A program made the translations under genes and the position numbers. Below, piece after piece: positions 1 through 6,253 of a DNA stretch of 12,126 nucleotides; the stretch's first letter is position 1, and each line of letters opens with the position of its first letter. The notes below the pieces were generated by a model. That model saw only the letters and a program-made list of their open reading frames with translations, ran no database searches and was not told the DNA's origin. The stretch comes from Betaproteobacteria bacterium UBA5582. Its GTDB lineage: Bacteria > Pseudomonadota > Gammaproteobacteria > Burkholderiales > Rhodocyclaceae. The stretch is taken from positions 1 through 12,126 of the forward strand of contig DILW01000038.1 in assembly GCA_002425245.1 (NCBI GenBank). The letters are read 5' to 3'.

Positions 1-2
1 CG

Positions 3-1127
3 GGACGGCTGAGCATCGCCGGCGAACTGCGGGTCGGCCCCGACCAGCCCGAGGGCCAGGCGGCCTTGTCGGTCAAGCTCGACCGGGTCGGGGTGTGGCA
101 GCGCGACGACCAATGGGTGAGCCTGTCCGGCACCGGCAAGCTGCGCTGGCAGCAGGCGGCGCTGGGCATCGACGGCCAGCTCGCGGTCGATGCCGCCTAC
201 TGGCAACTGGCGCCGGCCGGCGCCCCGCGCCTGTCCGACGATGTCGTGGTCCATCGACCGGGCAGCAAGCCGGCGCAGAACCTGCGTCCGAAGCTGGAAC
301 TCGACCTGAGTACCGATCTCGGCCGTTTCTTCCTGTTCGAAGGCGCCGGCTTGAGCACCCGCCTGGCCGGCCAGGTCCGCCTGAGCGCCAGCGGCCGCGA
401 CCTGCCCCGGGCGAGCGGGACGATCCGCACCCGCGACGGGCGCTTCGAGGCCTACGGCCAACGCCTGGAAATCAGCCGCGGCATCCTCACTTTCCAGGGC
501 CTGCCCGACAACCCGGCGCTGGACGTGCGCGCAGTGCGCCAGGGGCTGCCGGTCGAACCCGGCGTGCAGTTGTCGGGAACGGCGCAACGGCCGGTGGTGC
601 GACTGGTTTCCGAGCCGGAGATGAGCGACCCCGAAAAACTCTCCTGGCTGATTCTCGGCCACGGCCAGGACAGCATGGGCGCCGGCGACGCCAGCCTGCT
701 GCTGTCGGCCGCCAGCGGCCTGCTCGGCAACGACGCCGGGGGCCTGGTCCAGCAATTGAAGCGCAGTTTCGGCATCGACGAGTTCGGCGTCCGCCAGGGC
801 AGCCTCGACGGCAGCGGTGGCCGTCAGCCGGGCAGCCGCGTCGTCGCCAGCAACATCGACACCACGGCCAGCACCGGCAACCAGATCCTGAGCATCGGCA
901 AACGCCTGTCCTCTTCGGCCACGCTCAGCTACGAGCACTCGCTGGGCACGGCCGAGAGCATCGTCAAGCTGTCGGTCGAACTGACCCGGCAACTGACCCT
1001 GATCGGCCGGGCCGGCAGCGACAACGCAGTCGACCTGTTCTACACGCTTACCTGGGGTCTTCCGCCGACATCACGACGTCAGAGTTCTCGGCGTCAGCCG
1101 TCGGTAGATACAAAACAAGAAGATTGA
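3..1127 (+). CDS. tamB: TamB, translocation/assembly module subunit, C-terminal part (5' end outside window)
   Basis: TamB is an inner-membrane-anchored periplasmic protein that spans to the outer membrane and works with TamA in outer-membrane biogenesis and lipid transport. The frame is open from base 3 to the TGA at 1125-1127, giving 374 visible residues, so the true start lies to the left; the TTG at 66 is not a start. The sequence has the amphipathic, repetitive beta character of the TamB/DUF490 C-terminal domain: the stretch NPALDVRAVRQG, then LSGTAQRPVVRLVSEPEMSD, the helix-rich LSWLILGHG segment, and a final strand ending YTLTWG. These landmarks match the family closely. After TWG (base 1058) there is a 22-residue Arg/Ser/Gln-rich tail read from DNA that is also the 3' end of the antiporter gene on the other strand. 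That tail is unlikely to belong to the ancestral protein. A tamA gene would be expected to the left. Confidence 0.93.
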   Translation, partial: GRLSIAGELRVGPDQPEGQAALSVKLDRVGVWQRDDQWVSLSGTGKLRWQQAALGIDGQLAVDAAYWQLAPAGAPRLSDDVVVHRPGSKPAQNLRPKLELDLSTDLGRFFLFEGAGLSTRLAGQVRLSASGRDLPRASGTIRTRDGRFEAYGQRLEISRGILTFQGLPDNPALDVRAVRQGLPVEPGVQLSGTAQRPVVRLVSEPEMSDPEKLSWLILGHGQDSMGAGDASLLLSAASGLLGNDAGGLVQQLKRSFGIDEFGVRQGSLDGSGGRQPGSRVVASNIDTTASTGNQILSIGKRLSSSATLSYEHSLGTAESIVKLSVELTRQLTLIGRAGSDNAVDLFYTLTWGLPPTSRRQSSRRQPSVDTKQED

Positions 1128-3090
1128 GTGCGGGAAAGCGCCGGGCAACGCGCTCCGGCAAGGTGCCTAGCGAAGTGCGCCAGGCATAACCGCCAGGACG
1201 CACGCCGACGAAAAGCAGCAACTGATCCGGTGTCGCCAGTTCATTCAGGGCGCGCAGTACGCCGCTCCAGGCATCGACTGTTTGCACGCGGAAATCGCAC
1301 AGCGGCCGCAGCGCCAGCAGGCGGGCGCGCAACGCTGCTTCGTGCTCGCGTTCACACAACACCAGCAATCCGATTCCCAGTTGCCGCGCCAGCCGCGTCA
1401 CATTGGCCATGCCGGCAAAAAAACCCTCTTCCAGTTCAGCATGCGGCGGCATGGCGACGACGATCCGTCGGCAGGTATTCAGAGGCGTCACCAGGCGAGC
1501 AGCGAGCAGACTGTATTGACGATCCTGGAGCAACTGTTCGACCAGCGAACCGAAGAAGAACTCAGTCCCGACACTACGCTGTCGCCAGCCGACGATGGTC
1601 AGCGTCGCCCGCAATTCGCGCCGCGCCCGCAGAAGGCCGGAGGCCGCATTGAGGTCGATCCGGGTCAGCGGATGCGCCGGCACATTGGCCGACGACAGTT
1701 GGCCAACGACCTCGGCCAGCAATTTTTCCGAAGCGGCCACGGCTTCGCTCGTCCCTTCGCCGTCATCGACCACCGCAACCGGATAAATCGGCTGCGCTGG
1801 TGCCGGATCGCGGATCAGCATGGCCAGATCGAGCAGCGGCCGGGCCGACTTTGCCGACGAACAACCGACCAGGATGCGTTGCATTGATTCGGCCATTTCG
1901 GGCGGTTGCAGCGCTTCGAGCTGGGCCATGTTGCGGCCGTGCCGGTCGACCAGGATGGGCGCCACGAAACAACTGACCAGGATCATCACGATGGCGCCGT
2001 TGACCACCGCATCGTCGAACAGGCCGATCTCGAAACCGACCATGGTCGCCGCCAGCGTGGCCGCCGCCTGCGGGACGCTCAGACCGAACACCACGCGCGC
2101 CTGATCGCGGCTGTAGCGCAGCAGCGGCCGGGTCGATTCGGCGGCCAGCCACTTGCCGACAAAAACGGTGGCAACCATGCTGATGGCCACGACCCAGGCC
2201 TTGAAGCCGGCCAGAAAGACCCCGAAATCGAGCAGCATGCCGACCGACAACAGGAAGAAGGGAATGAACAAGGCATCGCCGGTGAACTGGATGCGGTTCA
2301 TCAGCGTGCTGTTATGGGGGATCAGGCGGTTGAGGGCCAGGCCGGCGAGGAAGGCGCCAACGATGGGTTCCGAACCGGCCAGGTGCGAGACGGCGGCACA
2401 GGTGAACACGGTGGCCAGCACGAACACGAATTCCGCCACACCGTCGCGGGCGACATGGCGGAAGAACCAGCGGGCCAGCACCGGCACGCCGAACAGGATC
2501 AGGGCGACGTACAGCGAAAGCCCCAGCGCCAGGCGTTGGCCGAACTGTTCGTCGACCTCGCCGCGCGTCATCCCGGCAATCACTGCCAGCACCAGCAGCG
2601 CCAGGCTGTCGGTGATGATGGTCCCACCGACCGCAGTAGTCACCGCCTGGTTGCGGGCAATGCCGAGACGCGAGGCAATCGGGTAAGTCAGCAGCGTATG
2701 CGAGGCGAACATGCTGGCGAGCAGGATCGCCGCCGGCCATTCGAAACCGAGTAGATAACGGGCGACCGGCACCCCCAGCCCCATCGGAATGGCAAAAGTC
2801 AGCAGCCCGAAAACCAGACTGTGCAGCCGATAGCGCTTGAGCACCGCCATGTCGATTTCGAGAGCGGCGGTGAACATGATGTACAGCAGGCCGACCGTAC
2901 CGAACAGCACGAAGGATTGATCCCGGGCCAGCACCCCCAGTGCATTCGGTCCGAGCAAGGCGCCCGCCGCCAGCAAACCGACCATGCCGGGCAGCCGCCA
3001 GCGTCCCATGACGATAGGCGCCAGCAGGATGAGGACGGCGACCAGGGCAAAGACGACGACAGGATCGGTGATCGGAAACAGCGCGGTCAT
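1048..3090 (-). CDS. CPA2-family cation:proton antiporter with two C-terminal USP-like domains
   Basis: A probable monovalent cation/proton exchanger of the inner membrane (Na+/H+ exchanger, Kef/NapA-like CPA2 fold). Numbering from the ATG at 3090, about residues 5-390 form a dozen or so hydrophobic helices. Family marks are the GRWRLPGMVGLLAAGALLGP region near the N-terminus, an Asp in a membrane segment (TIITDSLALL, about residue 161) and the SVGMLLDFGVF segment. About residues 405-535 and 540-663 look like two divergent universal-stress-protein domains (MQRILVGCSS and CRRIVVAMPP at their starts), a cytosolic tail found on some antiporters of this group. An in-frame ATG at 3132 would add 14 residues. 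I prefer 3090 because the family usually begins close to a LPITDPV-like segment, but neither start has a good Shine-Dalgarno sequence. The gene follows the CoA-transferase gene by 39-81 bp on the same strand, so it is probably the last gene of the operon. Its end overlaps tamB by 80 bp. The transported ion cannot be read from sequence. Confidence 0.87.
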   Translation of the reverse strand: MTALFPITDPVVVFALVAVLILLAPIVMGRWRLPGMVGLLAAGALLGPNALGVLARDQSFVLFGTVGLLYIMFTAALEIDMAVLKRYRLHSLVFGLLTFAIPMGLGVPVARYLLGFEWPAAILLASMFASHTLLTYPIASRLGIARNQAVTTAVGGTIITDSLALLVLAVIAGMTRGEVDEQFGQRLALGLSLYVALILFGVPVLARWFFRHVARDGVAEFVFVLATVFTCAAVSHLAGSEPIVGAFLAGLALNRLIPHNSTLMNRIQFTGDALFIPFFLLSVGMLLDFGVFLAGFKAWVVAISMVATVFVGKWLAAESTRPLLRYSRDQARVVFGLSVPQAAATLAATMVGFEIGLFDDAVVNGAIVMILVSCFVAPILVDRHGRNMAQLEALQPPEMAESMQRILVGCSSAKSARPLLDLAMLIRDPAPAQPIYPVAVVDDGEGTSEAVAASEKLLAEVVGQLSSANVPAHPLTRIDLNAASGLLRARRELRATLTIVGWRQRSVGTEFFFGSLVEQLLQDRQYSLLAARLVTPLNTCRRIVVAMPPHAELEEGFFAGMANVTRLARQLGIGLLVLCEREHEAALRARLLALRPLCDFRVQTVDAWSGVLRALNELATPDQLLLFVGVRPGGYAWRTSLGTLPERVARRFPALNLLVLYLPTADAENSDVVMSAEDPR

Positions 3091-3114
3091 TTTATGGTGC
3101 AGTGCAAAAACCAG

Positions 3115-3137
3115 CCCGGATAGTAACCCCATCCGGG
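3115..3137 (-). repeat. 7-bp inverted repeat in the leader of the antiporter gene
   Basis: CCCGGAT (3115-3121) and ATCCGGG (3131-3137) are perfect inverted arms around 9 bases. The structure covers the upstream candidate ATG at 3132, which would hinder initiation there and weakly favours the ATG at 3090. A second small hairpin, GCCGGC-AGAT-GCCGGC (3154-3169), lies just upstream, right after the CoA-transferase stop. Neither has a T-run on the minus strand, so they do not look like terminators. Confidence 0.4.
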
Positions 3138-3171
3138 ATCAGCGCACCACCTTGCCGGCAGATGCCGGCGC

Positions 3172-4800
3172 TTAGCCCCGCGTCGCGCCGACGATGTCCG
3201 GCCGCAGATGCATCGGCGCATCGGCAAAGATGCGCGCATCCATCAGGCGAGGCGCGGTTGGCATCAGTGGGGCGAATTCCATGCGGTCCAGGATGTCCCG
3301 CTGCAGATCGACGCCGGGCGCGATTTCAGTCAGCACCAGCCCGGCCGCGCTCAGCTCGAAGACACAGCGCTCGGTAATGTAGAGCACCGGCGTGCCGCGC
3401 TTGACCGCCTGCGGCCCGGAGAAGGTACGGTGTTCGACCTGGTCGACGAACTTGACTGCCGAGCCGTCCTGCAGAATCTTCAGCTTGCCGCCGTCGACCG
3501 CCACTTCCAGGCGGCCGGCGGTGAAGGTGCCGACGAAGACGACCTTGCGCGCCGATTGCGAGATGTTGATGAAGCCGCCGGCACCGGCCAGCCGTGGGCC
3601 GAACTTGGAGACATTCAGGTTGCCCTCGCGGTCGGCTTGGGCCAGCCCGAGGAAAGCAATGTCGAGACCGCCGCCGTCGTAGAAGTCGAACTGGCTGGGC
3701 TGGTCGATGATCGCCTGGGTGTTGGTGGCGGCACCAAAGTTGAGGCCACCGGCCGGCACGCCGCCGATCACGCCCGGCTCGGCGGTGAGCGTCATCAGGT
3801 CGACGATGCCCTCCTCGGCGGCGACGTCGGCGACACCCTCGGGCATGCCGATGCCGAGATTGACGATGGCGCCCGGGATCAACTCCATCGCCGCGCGGCG
3901 GGCGATGATCTTGCGCTCACTCATCGGCATCGGCTTCAGCGCCGACATCGGCACCCGGATTTCGCCGGCAAAGGCCGGGCTGTACGGCTCGGCGAAGGTC
4001 TGCATGTGGTATTCGGGCTTCTCGGCAACCACCACGTAATCGACCAGGATGCCGGGAATCTTGACCTGGCGCGGGTTAAGCGTGCCGCGCTCGGCGATGC
4101 GCTCGACCTGGACGATGACGATGCCGCCGGAGTTCTTCGCCGCCATGGCGATGGCCTGGGCTTCCAGCGTCAGCGCCTCCTTTTCCATGGTCACGTTGCC
4201 GTCGGGATCGGCGGTGGTGCCGCGGATGATGCCGACGTGAATCGGGAAGGCCTTGTAGAACAGGTATTCGTCGCCGTCGATTTCCATCAGCCGGACCAGT
4301 TCGGCGGTCGTCCGCTCGTTCAATTTGCCGCCACCGTAGCGCGGATCGACGAAGGTACCGAGGCCGATGCGCGAAATCGTTCCCGGCTTGCCGGCGGCGA
4401 TGTCACGGAACAGGTGGGAGATCACGCCTTGCGGCAGGTTGTAGGCAGCGATGCGGTTGGCCACCGCCAGCTCCTGCAGGCGCGGCACCAGCCCCCAGTG
4501 GCCGCCGATGACGCGCCCGACCAGGCCGTCATGGCCAAGGTGGTTGAGTCCGCGTTCCTTGCCGTCCCCCTGGCCGGCCGCATAAACCAGGGTCAGGTCA
4601 CGTGGCGCGCCTTGGCCATGCACATCGCCTTCGCGCGTTTCGAGGAAACGCTGCTCCAGCGCCACGGCAATGTTCTCGGGAAAACCGATGCCGACGAAGC
4701 CGCCGGTCGCCACCGTGGCGCCGCTGGCGATGCGGGCAACCGCCTCGCGTGCCGAGACGACCTTGCCGACAGGGTTATGGGAGTGCGCCATGGTGCTCAT
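3172..4800 (-). CDS. Acetate/propionate CoA-transferase family protein (YdiF/Pct-like acyl-CoA:carboxylate CoA-transferase)
   Basis: Moves CoA between short-chain acyl-CoAs and carboxylates such as acetate, propionate, butyrate or acetoacetate, in the cytosol. The 542-residue chain has the usual fused two-part class I CoA-transferase layout: an N-terminal alpha-type half (GATVATGGFVGIGFPE near residue 30) and a C-terminal beta-type half starting near residue 300 (GAIVNLGIGMPEGVADVAAEEG). The catalytic Glu is E341 in LTAEPGVIGGVPAGG, the match to the active-site Glu of E. coli YdiF. The start at 4800 is chosen because GGAG lies six bases upstream; a longer frame to 4860 would add 20 residues lacking family character. 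The gene sits 83 bp after the CBS-protein gene and just before the antiporter gene, all on the minus strand. Substrate choice cannot be told from sequence; 3-oxoacid transferase is the alternative. Nothing looks broken. Confidence 0.93.
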   Translation of the reverse strand: MSTMAHSHNPVGKVVSAREAVARIASGATVATGGFVGIGFPENIAVALEQRFLETREGDVHGQGAPRDLTLVYAAGQGDGKERGLNHLGHDGLVGRVIGGHWGLVPRLQELAVANRIAAYNLPQGVISHLFRDIAAGKPGTISRIGLGTFVDPRYGGGKLNERTTAELVRLMEIDGDEYLFYKAFPIHVGIIRGTTADPDGNVTMEKEALTLEAQAIAMAAKNSGGIVIVQVERIAERGTLNPRQVKIPGILVDYVVVAEKPEYHMQTFAEPYSPAFAGEIRVPMSALKPMPMSERKIIARRAAMELIPGAIVNLGIGMPEGVADVAAEEGIVDLMTLTAEPGVIGGVPAGGLNFGAATNTQAIIDQPSQFDFYDGGGLDIAFLGLAQADREGNLNVSKFGPRLAGAGGFINISQSARKVVFVGTFTAGRLEVAVDGGKLKILQDGSAVKFVDQVEHRTFSGPQAVKRGTPVLYITERCVFELSAAGLVLTEIAPGVDLQRDILDRMEFAPLMPTAPRLMDARIFADAPMHLRPDIVGATRG

Positions 4801-4841
4801 CGAGTTCTCCGGGAAACGACGAAAACCCCAATGTTCGGGCA

Positions 4842-4864
4842 GAGCGCGGCCGGGCGCCACGCTC
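4842..4864 (-). repeat. Strong hairpin in the CBS/CoA-transferase intergenic spacer
   Basis: On the minus strand GAGCGTGGC, five loop bases (GCCCG) and GCCGCGCTC form a 9-bp stem with one G-U pair. It lies between the CBS-protein stop and the CoA-transferase ribosome binding site. No T-run follows, so it is more likely an mRNA stability, processing or partial attenuation element than a full terminator. Confidence 0.5.
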
Positions 4865-4883
4865 GTTTACCCGCATATGGCGA

Positions 4884-5468
4884 TCAGTTAACCAGCGCTG
4901 CCTCGATTTCGGCAAAGGTACGCGGCAGGTCGAAGCCGAGCACCGGCACGCCAAGCGCGCGACCGATCTGGGTGGCCGAGAACAGGCCGCGCACGCGCGG
5001 CAAGCCGGTAGACGGGTCGGTGTCCTCGACCAGCACGTGCTGGCGGCCAAGCTGCTTGAGTGCGTCGAGGATGTCGGCAACGCGCGCCCTCAGCACATCT
5101 TCCAGATACAGGGTGTCGATGTTGCCGATTGGCGTCATCAGGTCGGCAACGCGCAACTCATCGCGCTTGGAGCCGCGCGCCTGCGCCACCTGCAGCGGCT
5201 TTTCGCCGAGGATGTCGCGAGCGGTGATCAGCCCGACGACTTCGTCGTCCTTGCCGAGCACCATCAGCAGACGAACGCCACGCGAGATCATGCGTGCGTT
5301 GGCGTCGTCGATGCCGGCATCCGCGGTGATGCTGACCACGCTGACTCGCGAAAAATCGGTCATTGCCTCGATTGCCGGCGAATCGGCGGCAATCAGATTG
5401 AAACCGGAAACGCACAGGGTCGCGGTTTGCGACAACTTGTGGGCACGAACGTGAACGGCTTGGTTCAT
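4884..5468 (-). CDS. Two-CBS-domain protein
   Basis: A 194-residue soluble protein made almost only of a CBS (cystathionine beta-synthase) domain pair, a module that binds adenine nucleotides or related ligands and usually senses energy state. CBS1 is about residues 38-90 (VVSITADAGIDDANARMISRG, then LLMVLGKDDEVVGLITARDIL). CBS2 is about 105-175 (RVADLMTP, DILDALKQLGRQHVLVEDTD, then RVRGLFSATQIGRALG). No enzyme or DNA-binding domain is present. The start at 5468 is supported by GGAGGAAG eight or so bases upstream; a second ATG at 5483 would place that ribosome binding site inside the gene. It is the first gene of the probable operon with the CoA-transferase and antiporter genes. A role as an adenylate-sensing regulator of one of them, most plausibly the transporter, is inference only. 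Confidence 0.88.
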   Translation of the reverse strand: MNQAVHVRAHKLSQTATLCVSGFNLIAADSPAIEAMTDFSRVSVVSITADAGIDDANARMISRGVRLLMVLGKDDEVVGLITARDILGEKPLQVAQARGSKRDELRVADLMTPIGNIDTLYLEDVLRARVADILDALKQLGRQHVLVEDTDPSTGLPRVRGLFSATQIGRALGVPVLGFDLPRTFAEIEAALVN

Positions 5469-5554
5469 GGTGTCTTCCTCCATCAGTATTCGTATTTTTT
5501 TGCGGCGTCGGCCGCCTGCCGGGAGTGTCTGTTCGATGCGCACTCCTTGCGCAC

Positions 5555-5583
5555 AGTATTCCGGGAAGCGAGCCCACTTGCAA
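5555..5583 (-). promoter_or_regulatory. Candidate sigma-70 promoter of the CBS/CoA-transferase/antiporter operon
   Basis: On the minus strand TTGCAA (-35, 5583-5578) and AATACT (-10, 5560-5555) are 17 bases apart, each matching four of six consensus bases. Transcription would begin near 5548, giving a leader of about 80 bases that contains a small GC hairpin (5502-5515) followed by an A-run. The match is moderate and was found by eye. Confidence 0.4.
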
Positions 5584-5692
5584 GCGATTGGCGGATTCGC
5601 CACAGCATCGCCGAAAGCTGCGTGGACAGGTGCGCTTCGCGCTGGGGCGAGGCTGTATCATGCACCGCTTTGACTCGCGCCCTCCGCCCGCC

Positions 5693-6253
5693 ATGACTCG
5701 CCCGACCAGCCGCCTGCGCTCACTGATCCCGACCCGGGAACAGATCATGGCCAATCGCTGGCTCGGCTGGCTGCGCCCCTTCCTGGCCCACCCCCAACTG
5801 TGGCGCTGGTCGCGCCGCGGCGTCGCGCTCGGGGTCGCCCTCGGCATCTTCTTCGGGCTGCTCATCCCGATTGCCCAGATCCCCTTCTCCGCTGCCGCCG
5901 CCGTTCTCCTGCGCGCCAACGTTCCGGCCGCCGCTGCCAGCACCCTGGTCACCAACCCGGTCACCTTCGGCCCCGTCTATTACGCCGCCTACCGCCTGGG
6001 CAGCTGGATCTACGGCGACGAAGCGGCGAAAAAACCACCGCCCCGACAGGACGCGGAGGAAACGAGCATCTGGGAAGACATCAGCGAACTCGGCCTGCCC
6101 CTGATCACCGGCCTGGCCATCATGGCCACCCTGTTCGGCCTGCTCAGCTACTTCGTCATCAGCATCGTCTGGTACTGGCGGGTCAAGGCCAAACGCCGAC
6201 GCATGATCCGCTATTACCAGACACGCGACGGCCGCAAAAGCGAAGGGTTATAA
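5693..6253 (+). CDS. DUF2062 family membrane protein
   Basis: A 186-residue membrane protein of the DUF2062 family, common in proteobacteria and without a settled function. Family marks are the basic N-terminal stretch NRWLGWLRPFLAHPQLWRWS leading into a first membrane segment (about residues 43-72, GVALGVALGIFFGLLIPIAQ), then the conserved TNPVTFGPVYYAAYRLG (about 87-103). A last membrane helix (about 135-162) is followed by a basic C-terminal tail. The start at 5693 gives the family's usual short N-terminus but has no Shine-Dalgarno sequence. The in-frame ATG at 5660 has GAGG seven bases upstream and would add 11 residues, so it is a fair alternative. The stop TAA directly abuts the GTG of the next gene, suggesting co-transcription and coupled translation with the c-di-GMP enzyme. 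Confidence 0.87.
   Translation: MTRPTSRLRSLIPTREQIMANRWLGWLRPFLAHPQLWRWSRRGVALGVALGIFFGLLIPIAQIPFSAAAAVLLRANVPAAAASTLVTNPVTFGPVYYAAYRLGSWIYGDEAAKKPPPRQDAEETSIWEDISELGLPLITGLAIMATLFGLLSYFVISIVWYWRVKAKRRRMIRYYQTRDGRKSEGL

Noticed and set aside
66..1127. TTG at base 66 as the start of the first gene
   Set aside because: The same frame is open to the left edge with matching TamB-like beta sequence, so this is an internal codon of a truncated gene.
1128..3123. Several long plus-strand frames opposite the antiporter gene
   Set aside because: Low-complexity Gln/Arg/His-rich translations with no recognisable domain, explained by the codon pattern of the antiporter on the other strand.
3208..5454. 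A 748-codon open frame on the plus strand, opposite the CoA-transferase and CBS genes
   Set aside because: It is rich in Arg, Ala, Gly, His and Asp with no domain or motif and is an antisense shadow of high-GC coding DNA; the minus-strand genes have clear families, catalytic residues and ribosome binding sites.
5494..5515. GC hairpin next to a run of seven T as a terminator
   Set aside because: On the minus strand the hairpin is followed by A residues, and on the plus strand the T-run comes before the hairpin, so the order is wrong for a terminator in either direction.
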